From positions 291,630 to 355,629 of the forward strand of contig NZ_SADT02000001.1 of assembly GCF_004016445.2 (NCBI RefSeq): a DNA stretch of 64,000 nt. The letters are read 5' to 3'. The position numbers and the translations under genes are program-made. This DNA is from Mesorhizobium sp. M2E.F.Ca.ET.219.01.1.1. Its GTDB lineage: Bacteria; Pseudomonadota; Alphaproteobacteria; Rhizobiales; Rhizobiaceae. Position 1 is the first letter of the stretch, and each line of letters starts with the position of its first letter. The notes under the pieces were generated by a model that was not told the DNA's origin, made no database searches, and worked only from the letters and a program-made list of their open reading frames with translations. Below, one piece after another: positions 15,294-24,277 of the stretch.

Positions 15294-17285
15294 TCAGACG
15301 CCGAACGGATAAGTTTCCGGCATGCCTTCAGCGGCGTGTTCTGGTCCGAGCGGCGTGACCGCGCTGGTCTCATCGAACCAGACAAAGGCATCGAACTGAC
15401 GCGCCAGCGAAGCGTCGGCATAGTGGCTGTGCAGTTCGGTTTCCGGCCGGTAGATCACGCCGATGAACCGCTCCAGGCGGCGCTCGGTCAGCCGGTCGCG
15501 CAGCTTCGGATCGCGTGCGAGATCAAGCAGGAACCGCTCGATGCCGGCTTCGTGGCAGAGCCGCTCGTAGCTGTCCTCGCGCGATGGCCGCACCGGCTTA
15601 ACTTCCATCTCGCCGTCCCAGTCGGTCGCCGCGGCGACCGTGCCGGTGTGCGTGCCGAAACCGATGAGCGCCGCGGCATCGCCAAAGCGCTGCCGGCAGA
15701 GCTGGCCGATATTCACTTCCTCGCGCGAGATTCCCATTTCGGTGTAACGCGCATCGCCGATGTGGGAGTTGTGCGCCCACACGATGGCTTTCGCACTCGG
15801 GCCGCGTGCACCCAGAATATGTTCGAGCGTCTCGAACATATGCGTGTCGCGCAGATTCCAGGATTGCGGTCCGCCATAATACATGACGCGGTAATACCGC
15901 TCCGCCGAAGCGATGAGCCGGGCATTCTGCGCGGCGTCGAACAGTTCCTCGCCGTCCCGGCCGGCATGATCGAGTTGCCTCGCCAGCATGTCGCGGCACT
16001 GCTCGAGGACCGCTTTCTCGCATTCGCGGTAGCCCTTGGTCAGCGCGGCACGACCGTAGGTCGACGGTTCGGTCTGCCATGGCGTCAGGCAGCCATAGCG
16101 CTCCCGCGCAACCCTTGCCGCTTCCGGGTCGACGCGGTCGAGATACTCCAGGACGGCGGCGATCGAACCGCGCATGTTGTAGATGTCGAGGCCATAAAAG
16201 CCTGCCTCAGGCTGCAGCGCCTTGACCTTGTCATTGTGCTCGCGCAGCCATTCCACGAATGCTGCGACATCGGTGTTGCGCCACATCCAGGTTGGAAAGC
16301 GCCGGAACGGCTGGTCGGCGCCAGGCGAGGCGCCTCGGCCGCGGACATAGCGGTCGATGGCCGCTGCATCGGGCCAGTCGGCCTCGACCGCGACGATGGT
16401 GAAGCCGTGCCTCTCGATCAGCCTTTTGGTGATTGCAGCGCGCGCCCGGTAGAATTCGGAGGTGCCGTGGCTGGATTCGCCGAGCAGGACGATCCGCCGG
16501 TCCGCGAAACGGTCGAACGGTTCGGCAAACGCAGGGTCGTCGAAGTCGGAAAGCGGCTCGGCGGCCGCCGCGATCATCTCCGGCAGGCTGCGCGTGCGCG
16601 CCAGTGGAACCGCGCGGATAGTCGTCGGACGGCTTTCCTCTCGCCAGCCCTGTTCGCCGATGAGCGGGACGAAGCGCACCCCGCCGAAATCCTCCTCGCT
16701 GTAAGTCGATGCGCCCGTGCGGGTCACCTTGAGCAGGCGCTGCTCGTCAGGATCGTCGCCCACCGGAATGACCAGCCTGCCGCCGACGTCGAGCTGCTGC
16801 TGCAAGGCCAGCGGCGCGCCCGGTCCGCTCGCGGCCACCACGATGGCGTCGAAGGGTGCGGCTTCGGGCCAGCCTCTGGTGCCGTCGCCGATCCGAACTT
16901 CGATGTTGCCGTAGCCTAGTTTTTGGAAGCGCCGCCGTGCGGTCTCGGCAAGCGGCGCATGGCGTTCGATCGTGTAGACATGGTCGACGATGCGGCTCAT
17001 CACGGCGGCCGCATAGCCCGATCCTGTGCCGACCTCGAGCACATGATCGCCTGGGCCGATCTCCGCCATCTCCAGCATGAAGGCAACGATGTAAGGCTGC
17101 GATATCGTCTGTCCTTCCGCGATCGGCAGCGGTCCGTCCTCATAGGCGAATTCCTCGTAGCCTGGGTCCACGAAGACTTCCCGCGGAACCTCTCGCATCG
17201 CTGCCAGGATTTCCCGATCATGGATGCCGCGCCGGCTGAGATGCACATCGACCATCCGACGACGCTCGCGGGAAAGATCAAGCAT
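15294..17285 (-). CDS. Protein-L-isoaspartate O-methyltransferase / erythromycin esterase-like fusion
   Basis: 663 residues. Residues ~1-210 are a protein-L-isoaspartate methyltransferase: GQTISQPY and the SAM motif VLEVGTGSGYAAAV. Residues ~235-650 are an erythromycin-esterase-like domain: LLGESSHGTSEFYRAR near its start and AHNSHIGDARYT later, both carrying the family's conserved Glu/His residues. The first domain repairs aged proteins; esterase-like relatives in non-antibiotic contexts have unknown substrates. Each part is near full length. It follows the TPP-enzyme gene by 11 bases on the same strand, so it is probably driven by the EcfG-like site at 19083-19107. Confidence 0.92.
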   Translation of the reverse strand: MLDLSRERRRMVDVHLSRRGIHDREILAAMREVPREVFVDPGYEEFAYEDGPLPIAEGQTISQPYIVAFMLEMAEIGPGDHVLEVGTGSGYAAAVMSRIVDHVYTIERHAPLAETARRRFQKLGYGNIEVRIGDGTRGWPEAAPFDAIVVAASGPGAPLALQQQLDVGGRLVIPVGDDPDEQRLLKVTRTGASTYSEEDFGGVRFVPLIGEQGWREESRPTTIRAVPLARTRSLPEMIAAAAEPLSDFDDPAFAEPFDRFADRRIVLLGESSHGTSEFYRARAAITKRLIERHGFTIVAVEADWPDAAAIDRYVRGRGASPGADQPFRRFPTWMWRNTDVAAFVEWLREHNDKVKALQPEAGFYGLDIYNMRGSIAAVLEYLDRVDPEAARVARERYGCLTPWQTEPSTYGRAALTKGYRECEKAVLEQCRDMLARQLDHAGRDGEELFDAAQNARLIASAERYYRVMYYGGPQSWNLRDTHMFETLEHILGARGPSAKAIVWAHNSHIGDARYTEMGISREEVNIGQLCRQRFGDAAALIGFGTHTGTVAAATDWDGEMEVKPVRPSREDSYERLCHEAGIERFLLDLARDPKLRDRLTERRLERFIGVIYRPETELHSHYADASLARQFDAFVWFDETSAVTPLGPEHAAEGMPETYPFGV

Positions 17286-17296
17286 CGGAATCCCCT

Positions 17297-19057
17297 CTAT
17301 TCGCCTGCGTCCATCATCGCCTTGGTCGGCTGGCGGGAGACGTTTTCCTCAATAAGGTCGCGGCCCGGAGTCTGCGGCAGCGCCTTGCGGAAGTTCTTGG
17401 CGTAATCGGACGGCATTTTCGGCGGCATCATCGGCTCATAGGCGTCGACGAGCGCCTCGATGATCACCGGCCCACTGGTGGCGAAAGCCTGGTCGAGCAC
17501 GCGCTCGACCTCCTCCGCCCGCTCGATGCTGAAACCTTTTCCGCCCATCGCCTCGGCGGCCTTGGCGAAATCGATCGGCTGCAATTCGCAGCCGAACTGG
17601 GGATTGCCGAGGAACATCATCTGCTCCCAGGCGATCTGGTTCAGCATGTTGTTCTTGATGACCAGGACTTTCAGCGGGATCCCGTAACGCACCGCCGTGG
17701 AAAACTCGCCGAGCTGCATGGCAAGCCCGCCATCGCCGACGATCGCCGCGACCGGACGACCGGGAAAGGCAATGCCGGCCGCGATCGCATAGCTCAAACC
17801 GCAGGACATGGAGGCGAGCGCGCCGGAAACGCCGAAGGCCTGTCCCGCGCGGAGATCGACATGGCGCGCGGCAAGTTCCGTGTTCTGGCCGGAATCGGTC
17901 GCCAGCACCGTATTCTCGGCAAGGCGCTCGCCGAAGGCGCGCGCGACGCGTTGCGGCTTGAGCGGATGGGCCAAGCCATCTTCGGACTGGCGCATCATCT
18001 CGCGCCATTTCTGCATCGAACTCTGTGCAGTTGCCAGGAAAGCACCGTCGCCCTTCTGCTGCAGCCGTTGGTTCAGGGCGCGCAAGGTCTCGGCCGCGTC
18101 GCCAACCAGACCGGCCTCGACGGGGAAGCGCAGGCCGATGCGCTGCGCGTCACAATCGATCTGCACGCCACGCGCTTTGCCCGGCTGCGGATAATACTCG
18201 ATGTAAGGGAAGGTCGAGCCGACGATGAGGACGGCGTCGCACGTCTCCATCGCCTCTTGCGAAGGCAAGGTGCCCAGAATGCCGATGCCGCCCGTAGTGT
18301 AGGGATGATCGTCCGGCAGCACGGCTTTGCCAAGCAGCGCCTTGGCGATCGGCGCATGCAACAGCCGCGCAGTTTCCTCGAGTTCAGCCGCCGCCCCGAT
18401 CGCTCCGCGTCCCGCAAGGATCGCCACGCGCCCGGCGTCGTTGAGGATGGCCGCGGCCTTGTCCAACTCCGCATCCTGCGCGACGCAGTGGGGGGCGAAC
18501 ATGTCCTGCGGCGTGTGCGCCGGGCGGTTGCGCTTGGATCGCTTGGCCGCGTCGGCGGGCTGTTCCTGGATATCGCTGGCGATCGAAAGATGCGCGACGC
18601 CCTTGCGGGCGAGCGCCGTGCGGCAGGCGAGGCTCGCCACGTTCTCCATATGCGCCGCGTCCGAGACCTGGGCGTTGTAGACGCTGACGTCGTTGAAGAC
18701 GCGGGTGAGATCGACATCCTGCTGGGTGAAAGTCTCGATCAGGTCATGGAACTGCATGCCGGTGATCGCCAGCACCGGCGCTTGGTCGAGCCTTGCGTCG
18801 TAGAGACCGGTGAGAAGGTGAGTACCGCCGGGCCCGGACGTCGCGAGGCATACGCCGAGCCTGCCTGTCCATTTCGCGTAGGCGCAAGCCATGAACGCGG
18901 CCGACTCCTCGTGCCGCACTTGAACGAAAGAAATTTTGTCCTGGTTCTTGCGCAGCGCCTCCATGACGCCGTTGATGCCGTCGCCGGGCAATCCGAACAC
19001 GACTTCGACGTTCCAGGCAATCAGGGTCTCGACGAGGATTTCGGCTGCATTAGGCAT
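17297..19057 (-). CDS. Thiamine-pyrophosphate enzyme, pyruvate oxidase/acetolactate synthase-like
   Basis: 586 residues with three TPP-enzyme domains: N-terminal pyrimidine-binding domain (GLPGDGINGVMEAL, catalytic Glu in RHEESAAFMA), central domain, and C-terminal cofactor-binding domain (VGDGGLAMQ to IKNN, the GDG-N motif). The closest type is the pyruvate dehydrogenase (quinone)/PoxB-like branch, but the exact reaction cannot be fixed from sequence; no membrane-binding tail is evident. An EcfG-like site ends 25 bases upstream. First gene of an operon with the methyltransferase/esterase fusion. Confidence 0.9.
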   Translation of the reverse strand: MPNAAEILVETLIAWNVEVVFGLPGDGINGVMEALRKNQDKISFVQVRHEESAAFMACAYAKWTGRLGVCLATSGPGGTHLLTGLYDARLDQAPVLAITGMQFHDLIETFTQQDVDLTRVFNDVSVYNAQVSDAAHMENVASLACRTALARKGVAHLSIASDIQEQPADAAKRSKRNRPAHTPQDMFAPHCVAQDAELDKAAAILNDAGRVAILAGRGAIGAAAELEETARLLHAPIAKALLGKAVLPDDHPYTTGGIGILGTLPSQEAMETCDAVLIVGSTFPYIEYYPQPGKARGVQIDCDAQRIGLRFPVEAGLVGDAAETLRALNQRLQQKGDGAFLATAQSSMQKWREMMRQSEDGLAHPLKPQRVARAFGERLAENTVLATDSGQNTELAARHVDLRAGQAFGVSGALASMSCGLSYAIAAGIAFPGRPVAAIVGDGGLAMQLGEFSTAVRYGIPLKVLVIKNNMLNQIAWEQMMFLGNPQFGCELQPIDFAKAAEAMGGKGFSIERAEEVERVLDQAFATSGPVIIEALVDAYEPMMPPKMPSDYAKNFRKALPQTPGRDLIEENVSRQPTKAMMDAGE

Positions 19058-19082
19058 GGCGAGGCTCCGCTGTTGGGTCCCG

Positions 19083-19107
19083 AACCAGCGAGGCTGCGGT
19101 TGGTTCC
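19083..19107 (-). promoter_or_regulatory. EcfG-like promoter, GGAAC-N16-GGTT
   Basis: 25 bases before the TPP-enzyme start at 19057; probably also serves the methyltransferase/esterase fusion downstream. Confidence 0.65.
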
Positions 19108-19141
19108 CTCGCCGGATCGAAGCGGGCTCTCATGGCGAAAC

Positions 19142-19166
19142 GGAACAAACCCGATTGCGCCGGGTT
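19142..19166 (+). promoter_or_regulatory. EcfG-like promoter, GGAAC-N16-GGTT
   Basis: 39 bases before the broken alpha/beta hydrolase gene at 19206. Confidence 0.65.
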
Positions 19167-19205
19167 GGGCGGCCACTGCAATGTGGTGCCCGTGAGGAGG
19201 CGTCC

Positions 19206-20102
19206 ATGGAAGAACCTGTCTTCTGCGATACTTCGCTTTTGCGCGTCGCCTATCGGAGCGGTGGATCCGAGGACGGCCCGCCTGTGCTGCTCCTCCATGG
19301 CTGGCCGGATGACCCGACGACGTTTGCGGATGTGGCGCCATCGCTTCAGGCTGCGGGCTTCCGAACCTTCGCGCCATGGCTACGCGGATTTGGGAAGACC
19401 TCGTTCCACTCCGATGAAACGATGCGCTCAGGCGAGATCGCCGCCATGGCGCAGGACGCGCTCGACTTTGCCGACGCCATCGGCCTCGAACGGTTCGCGG
19501 TTGTCGGCCATGACTGGGGCGCGCGTATCGCCTAACTGCTCGCCTCCGTCTTTCCACAGCGCATAACATGCTGCGCGGCGCTTTCGCTGGGGTGGCAGCC
19601 CGGCCCGCCTCCGACGCCGCCCTTGGAGCAGACGAAAGCTTTCTGGTATCAGTGGTTCATGGCGACCGGGCGCGGCGAGGAGTTCGTGCGACAGCACGGT
19701 CGCTCCTTCGCGCGGTTCCAGTGGGACAGCTGGAGCCCGCCAGGCTGGTTCGACGACGATCTGTTTGAGCGTGTGGCCAAGTCTTTCGCAAATCCGGACT
19801 GGCCGGATGTGACGCTGCATTCCTATCGCGTGCGCTGGGGGGAGGCGGATCCCGACCCGCGCTATGCTGAACTCGCGCGCAAACAAATTGAGGCGGAGAT
19901 CATCTCGGTGCCGGCATTGGTCCTTCATGGCGATGACGATCGCGTCGTTCTGCCGGATTCGTCCAAAGGCAAGGAGCCGTATTTTACCGGCGGTTATGAG
20001 CGCGTGCTGCTGCCGGGTGTCGGTCATTTCCCAACTCGCGAAGCGCCCGCACAGGTTCGGGAGGGATTGGAGAGATTTCTGCTCGAGTTCGGCAGGCAAT
20101 AA
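19206..20102 (+). pseudogene. Alpha/beta hydrolase interrupted by an in-frame stop
   Basis: A single reading frame of 298 codons spans 19206-20102, but codon 110 is TAA (19533-19535). Upstream: LLLHGWPD, the nucleophile elbow VVGHDWGARIA. Downstream in the same frame: LLASVFPQR, the acid region LVLHGDDDRVV and GVGHFP with the catalytic histidine. Homologs normally have Tyr or another residue at the stop, so TAC/TAT to TAA is the simplest change. It has an intact EcfG-like promoter (19142-19166). The substrate is unknown. If the base call is right the enzyme is lost, unless the stop is read through. Confidence 0.85.
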
Positions 20103-20212
20103 GCGAAAGCAGCGTTGAAGGAAGTTCGCCGTTCCAGCGGACGGGCGCAGCAGGAACTTTTTCTCCATCAGTGGGTTAGTGGGGAGGCATTAACCCATGT
20201 TAGGGTCCGGCC

Positions 20213-20401
20213 GTGGCACGGAAGCTTCGTGAAGCACTGACATCGGAACAGGAATTCTCCGAGGCGACAACGCCGGAACGCGAGACGACCGTGGCGTTGG
20301 AGGCGCTGACAGTCGAGGACGCGCCTTCCCGAATGCTCGAACTGGCGCGAAAGCTCGACGCCGCCATCGCGTTGCGAGCGCGCAAGTCCCGTCCGAATTG
20401 A
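20213..20401 (+). CDS. Small hypothetical protein, 62 aa (GTG start)
   Basis: Reads MARKLREALTSEQEFSEATT and then charged helices. The start is GTG at 20213 with no ribosome site, immediately downstream of an AACCCATGTTAGGGT motif, so a nearly leaderless transcript is possible. Codon use is like real genes. Function unknown. Confidence 0.45.
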   Translation: MARKLREALTSEQEFSEATTPERETTVALEALTVEDAPSRMLELARKLDAAIALRARKSRPN

Positions 20402-20428
20402 TTTTCACCGACGACATCGCGCCGACCC

Positions 20429-20453
20429 GGAACAATTGGGGCTGGCATCTGTT
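20429..20453 (+). promoter_or_regulatory. EcfG-like promoter, GGAAC-N16-TGTT
   Basis: 17 bases before ATG 20471. Confidence 0.6.
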
Positions 20454-20470
20454 CGCCTGTGAAACCTTCC

Positions 20471-20653
20471 ATGGGCAATCGGATGAAGAGCCTTATTCAA
20501 AGCCTGATGGCTGAGTTCCTGCCGCGCTGGTGGCGCCGAAAATCTCGCATCCCGGCACCGAGAGACATGCTCGCTCGTGCATCCTCGCGAGTAACGCCGG
20601 ACCGTTCCGAGTCAAGCGGAGCAGAGGAAGGATCGGACGCCGTTCCAAGATAG
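20471..20653 (+). CDS. Small basic hypothetical protein, 60 aa
   Basis: Reads [20 protein letters not shown] followed by Arg-rich and then Glu/Ser-rich sequence; the N-terminal helix is amphipathic. An EcfG-like site (20429-20453) ends only 17 bases before this ATG. No ribosome site; ATG 20483 is an alternative start. The promoter favours a real gene but the evidence is thin. Confidence 0.4.
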   Translation: MGNRMKSLIQSLMAEFLPRWWRRKSRIPAPRDMLARASSRVTPDRSESSGAEEGSDAVPR

Positions 20654-20685
20654 CTCAAGCCGGGACATGCCCCGCTGTACCGGCT

Positions 20686-20710
20686 GGAACATTCGCCCCG
20701 ATTGCTCGTT
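20686..20710 (+). promoter_or_regulatory. Consensus EcfG promoter, GGAAC-N16-CGTT
   Basis: 38 bases before katE. Catalase control by the GSR is established in relatives. Confidence 0.82.
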
Positions 20711-20748
20711 CGGCAACATCATTTCAGCGAGCACAAGGGACAACGACA

Positions 20749-22863
20749 ATGCCGAAGAAAGCTTCCCCGGCCGACGCTACAGCCGTGGCTGAGATTCATG
20801 ACCAGGAACTTGTCCGCGGCAGTGGCGGCGAGCTGCATCAGGTGGCCGAAGGCGAGGTCGAGGTGCAGACGACGGCGCTTGGCGCGCCGATCGCTGATGA
20901 CCACAACACGTTGAAGATCGGCGAGCGTGGTCCCACGCTGATCGAGGATTTTCATTTCCGCGAAAAGATCTTCCATTTCGATCATGAGCGCATCCCCGAG
21001 CGCGTGGTCCACGCGCGCGGCTACGGAGTCCATGGCTTCTTCGAGACCTACGAGTCACTCGCCAAGTACACCAAAGCCGATATCTTCCAGCGGCCCGGCG
21101 AAAAGACACCCGCGTTCGTTCGTTTCTCGACCGTCGCCGGCAGCAAAGGGTCTTTCGACCTGGCGCGGGATGTGCGGGGTTTCGCCGTGAAGCTCTACAC
21201 CAAGGAGGGCAATTGGGACCTCGTCGGCAACAACATTCCGGTCTTCTTCATCCAGGATGCGATCAGGTTTCCGGATATGGTCCATGCCGTGAAGGAGGAA
21301 CCGGACAGGGCGTTCCCGCAGGCCCAATCCGCGCATGACAATTTCTGGGATTTTATCTCGCTCACGCCGGAATCGATGCACATGATCATGTGGATCATGT
21401 CCGACCGCGCTATTCCCCGGTCGTTCCGGTTCATGCAGGGCTTCGGCGTGCACACGTTCCGTCTCGTCAACGCCAAGGATGAATCGACCTTCGTCAAATT
21501 CATCTGGAAGCCGAAGCTGGGCATGCAGTCGGTGGTCTGGAACGAGGCCGTGAAGATCAACGGCGCCGATCCCGATTTCCACCGCCGCGACCTCTGGAAC
21601 GCCGTCCAGTCCGGCGATTTTCCGGAGTGGGAGCTGTGCGTGCAGCTCTTCGACCAGGATTTCGCCGACAGTTTCGACTTCGACATCCTCGATCCGACCA
21701 AGATCATTCCCGAGGAGATCATCGAGCCGATCCCGGTCGGGCGGCTTGTCCTCGATCGCATGCCTGAGAACTTTTTCGCCGAGACCGAGCAGGTTGCCTT
21801 CATGACGCAGAACGTGCCGCCAGGCATCGACTTTTCCAACGATCCCCTGCTGCAGGGACGCAACTTCTCCTATCTCGACACGCAGCTCAAACGCCTCGGC
21901 AGCCCCAACTTCACCCACCTTCCCATCAACGCGCCGAAATGCCCGTTCCATCATTTCCAGCAGGACGGCCACATGGCGATGCGCAATCCGGCCGGCCGCG
22001 CCAACTATCAGCCGAACTCCTGGGGCGAGGGGCCGCGTGAGTCGCCTAGCCAAGGCTTCCGCTCCTTTGCCGATGCGGAGGAGGGGCAGAAGGTCCGGCT
22101 AAGGGCGGAGAGCTTCGCCGATCACTACAGCCAGGCCCGCCAATTCTTCATCAGCCAGACCGAGCCCGAGCAGCGTCACATCGCAATGGCTTTGACGTTC
22201 GAACTGAGCAAGGTCGAGACGCCGGTCATCCGCGAGCGGATGATCTCCCATCTGCTCAACATCGACGAGACGCTGGCGACCACGGTTGCCGACAAGCTCG
22301 GCATCAAGACCATGCCGGCGCCTGCCGACGCGGCCGTGCCGACGCGCGATGACCTCGACCCGTCGCCCGCGCTCAGCATCGTCAACAACGGGCCGGACAG
22401 CTTCAAGGGCCGCAAGATCGGCGTGCTCGTCAGCGACGGCATCGATTCCGGCCTTCTGCAAGCGATACGGGATGCGGCGCAAGCGGAAGGCGCCAAGGTG
22501 GAAATCGTGGCGCGCCGGGTGGGCGGTGTCGAAGCCGGCGATGGCAGCTGGATCGGAGCCAACCACATGATCGACGGCGGACCGTCGGTTCTTTTCGATG
22601 CGGTGGTGCTGCTCGTTTCCCAGGAAGGCGCCGAGATGCTGTCCCGGGATGCTGCGGCAAAGGACTTCGTGTCCGACGCCTTTGCGCACCTGAAGTTCAT
22701 TGGCTTCGTCGCGGACGCCGGACCTCTGCTGTCAAGCGCCGGGGTAGCGGCCGATGCGGACGAGGGGCTCATCGAGCTCACAGGCGGCAGTTCCGCGCGT
22801 CCGTTCGTCGAGGCTTGCCGCAAGCTGCGGCTTTGGGCGAGGGAAGGCGCCGTCAAACTCTGA
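20749..22863 (+). CDS. katE: Monofunctional catalase, large-subunit type (HPII)
   Basis: 704 residues, the length of large-subunit clade 2 catalases. Seen: catalytic histidine in [11 protein letters not shown], asparagine region [11 protein letters not shown], heme-ligand tyrosine in [14 protein letters not shown], and an extra C-terminal flavodoxin/DJ-1-like domain ([11 protein letters not shown], ~residues 545-700). It decomposes hydrogen peroxide in the cytoplasm. The ATG follows AAGGGACAACGAC. The promoter at 20686-20710 is the consensus GGAAC-N16-CGTT, and KatE is a classic GSR target. A hairpin at 22980-23014 may terminate it. Confidence 0.95.
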   Translation: MPKKASPADATAVAEIHDQELVRGSGGELHQVAEGEVEVQTTALGAPIADDHNTLKIGERGPTLIEDFHFREKIFHFDHERIPERVVHARGYGVHGFFETYESLAKYTKADIFQRPGEKTPAFVRFSTVAGSKGSFDLARDVRGFAVKLYTKEGNWDLVGNNIPVFFIQDAIRFPDMVHAVKEEPDRAFPQAQSAHDNFWDFISLTPESMHMIMWIMSDRAIPRSFRFMQGFGVHTFRLVNAKDESTFVKFIWKPKLGMQSVVWNEAVKINGADPDFHRRDLWNAVQSGDFPEWELCVQLFDQDFADSFDFDILDPTKIIPEEIIEPIPVGRLVLDRMPENFFAETEQVAFMTQNVPPGIDFSNDPLLQGRNFSYLDTQLKRLGSPNFTHLPINAPKCPFHHFQQDGHMAMRNPAGRANYQPNSWGEGPRESPSQGFRSFADAEEGQKVRLRAESFADHYSQARQFFISQTEPEQRHIAMALTFELSKVETPVIRERMISHLLNIDETLATTVADKLGIKTMPAPADAAVPTRDDLDPSPALSIVNNGPDSFKGRKIGVLVSDGIDSGLLQAIRDAAQAEGAKVEIVARRVGGVEAGDGSWIGANHMIDGGPSVLFDAVVLLVSQEGAEMLSRDAAAKDFVSDAFAHLKFIGFVADAGPLLSSAGVAADADEGLIELTGGSSARPFVEACRKLRLWAREGAVKL

Positions 22864-22902
22864 GGTGTTCATCCGACCAGCTAGAAACAAAGGACTTTTG
22901 AC

Positions 22903-22927
22903 GGAACATTTTGAACGCCTGCCTGTT
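22903..22927 (+). promoter_or_regulatory. EcfG-like promoter, GGAAC-N16-TGTT
   Basis: 40 bases after the katE stop, pointing at a hairpin about 53 bases further on. No start codon fits between. Confidence 0.6.
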
Positions 22928-22933
22928 CGAGAG

Positions 22934-23016
22934 AAGATCGCCCTCCCTCCAGCGATCCGGGGTCCCATCAAGACCCATCAAGGCCCGTTGCCACATGCAG
23001 GCAGCGGGCCTTTCTT
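22934..23016 (+). ncRNA. Candidate stress-induced small RNA downstream of katE
   Basis: About 80 bases between the expected start of the 22903 EcfG-like promoter and the hairpin end. No start codon with ribosome site lies inside. It contains CCCTCCCTCC, complementary to Shine-Dalgarno sequences. Ends are estimates. Confidence 0.45.
22980..23014 (+). terminator. Terminator-like hairpin after katE or a small RNA
   Basis: GGCCCGTTGCC pairs with GGCAGCGGGCC around a 7-base loop, then TTTCTTC. Confidence 0.6.
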
Positions 23017-23050
23017 CGTCTGGGGATATTCCGCGCGCTGGAACCCCCCG

Positions 23051-23076
23051 GGAACAAGCGGGATATCTTCGGGGTT
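23051..23076 (+). promoter_or_regulatory. EcfG-like promoter, GGAAC-N17-GGTT, inside an inverted repeat
   Basis: 38 bases before the 23115 start. It lies inside an inverted repeat (GGAACCCC at 23040, GGGGTTCC at 23071) that could bind a regulator. Confidence 0.5.
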
Positions 23077-23114
23077 CCTTTCGAGAGAGGGGAACCGTCA
23101 AACAGGAGGCCGCA

Positions 23115-23408
23115 ATGAGCGAGGCTATGACGACCTCAAATCACGAAGTGATCCGAGCGTGGATCGAGGCGCGCCATGGCAGGCCTGCCGTCGTCGCGGC
23201 GCCGGGCAAGGCCGCGACGCTGCGGGTCGATTTCGGCGAGGGCGATGAGGATCTTAGGCCGATCGAATGGGAAGATTTCTTCAAAGTCCTGGACGACAAC
23301 AACCTGGCGTTCGTCCACCAGGACATGACCGCGGAGGGCAGCCCCAGCCGCTTCAACGAATTCGTCCCGCGTAGTGATCCGGGAACTGAGGACATCGCCG
23401 GTTACTGA
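23115..23408 (+). CDS. Small hypothetical protein of a rhizobial stress family
   Basis: 97 residues: MSEAMTTSNHEVIRAWIEAR, GRPAVVA, a DFGEGDEDLRPIEWEDFF segment, FVHQD and SRFNEFV. The pattern (helix with I-x-WIE-R, then beta strands) recurs in small Rhizobiales proteins of unknown function; a second copy is cut by the left edge of the window. A strong CAGGAGG precedes the ATG and a GGAAC-N17-GGTT site ends 38 bases upstream. Its last 7 bases overlap the convergent gene at 23402. Confidence 0.8.
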   Translation: MSEAMTTSNHEVIRAWIEARHGRPAVVAAPGKAATLRVDFGEGDEDLRPIEWEDFFKVLDDNNLAFVHQDMTAEGSPSRFNEFVPRSDPGTEDIAGY

Positions 23409-23614
23409 ACGCGCGGCATCTTGCTGGCATCCTGAGGGTTCTTCGTGATGCCGGCTGCTGGCGAGGTATCCTGCGGCGCATTCCCGCCCTGGTTTTGTTC
23501 GGATGTGCGTTTCCATGGCGCCGAAGATGAGCCGCTGCCGACTTCAACGAAGGCCCAGTAGCAAAGCGCCATGACCACCAGCAACAGTAGCAGCGGCAAA
23601 AGCACCCGTTTCAT
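23402..23614 (-). CDS. Small single-span membrane protein, 70 aa
   Basis: Starts MKRVLLPLLLLLVVMALCYW, one N-terminal span, then a Ser/Gln/Pro-rich tail of about 45 residues. CAGGAG precedes the ATG. It sits 49 bases downstream of the YflT-like gene on the same strand, so it may be the third gene of the EcfG-driven unit starting at 25038. Function unknown. Confidence 0.75.
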   Translation of the reverse strand: MKRVLLPLLLLLVVMALCYWAFVEVGSGSSSAPWKRTSEQNQGGNAPQDTSPAAGITKNPQDASKMPRVQ

Positions 23615-23663
23615 GCCGAACTCCTGACGGGCTTTGCCGTTGCGCCGCAGGCGCTGACGACGC

Positions 23664-24263
23664 TCATGCTTGCCGCCGTCGCGCGGCCTCGCGCTCGACC
23701 TCGTCGGCCGAATAGTCCCCGGCAGCCGGATCGAATTCTGCCCACCCGTCCGCTTGGTATTCGCTGCGGCGGTCGGCGATGTTGACCGACGCGGAGCTGC
23801 GGAGAACTTCATCGGCTTCAGCGGCGAGGTCGTCCTCGACACGCGCCGTCACCAGCGTGCCGCCACGGCGGACGCCTTCGGCATAGACATGCGCGTCTTG
23901 CTCCGGCACGCCGGCGTCGGTCAGGCTGCCGACGATGCCGCCGGCGGCGCCGCCCACGATCGCTCCGGCGACGGCGCCCGCGGCTGTCGCCGCCAGCCAG
24001 CCGGCCGCGACCACCGGCCCCACGCCCGGTATCGCCATGGCGCCCAGGCCCGTCGCCAGGCCGCCGGCGCCGCCCACGACCGCGCCGATTCCGGCGCCGC
24101 TGGCGGCATCCTCGGCTGCGGGCGATTGCGTGTTCCGGTACCAGCCGCGGGCATTGTTGGCCATGATGCTGATGTCCGACGTCGGAACGCCGATGGACTC
24201 CAGCGCGCCCACGGCGTCAGCGGCTTCGTCATAGTCGTCGAACAGCGCGGTGATCGTTTGCAT
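23664..24263 (-). CDS. YflT-like general stress protein with glycine-zipper region (copy 1)
   Basis: 199 residues. The N-terminal ~45 residues (ITALFDDYDEAADAVGALES, SDISIMANN) resemble the YflT/GsiB-type heat-induced stress domain. The middle is a long Gly/Ala-rich stretch (GAVVGGAGGLATGLG, AAGAIVGGAAGGIVG) like a glycine zipper. After it comes a second alpha/beta segment (EGVRRGGTLVTARVED). Possibly membrane-interacting. It follows the DUF4142 gene by 14 bases. A close paralog in the same arrangement is at 45058-45663. Function unknown. Confidence 0.85.
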   Translation of the reverse strand: MQTITALFDDYDEAADAVGALESIGVPTSDISIMANNARGWYRNTQSPAAEDAASGAGIGAVVGGAGGLATGLGAMAIPGVGPVVAAGWLAATAAGAVAGAIVGGAAGGIVGSLTDAGVPEQDAHVYAEGVRRGGTLVTARVEDDLAAEADEVLRSSASVNIADRRSEYQADGWAEFDPAAGDYSADEVEREAARRRQA

Positions 24264-24277
24264 GTCGGTTCTCCTGT

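Noticed and set aside
15336..16919. A 527-codon open frame opposite the methyltransferase/esterase gene
   Set aside because: Antisense shadow; the minus-strand protein has both enzymes' motifs.
17861..19195. A 444-codon open frame opposite the TPP enzyme
   Set aside because: Antisense shadow without ribosome site or domain.
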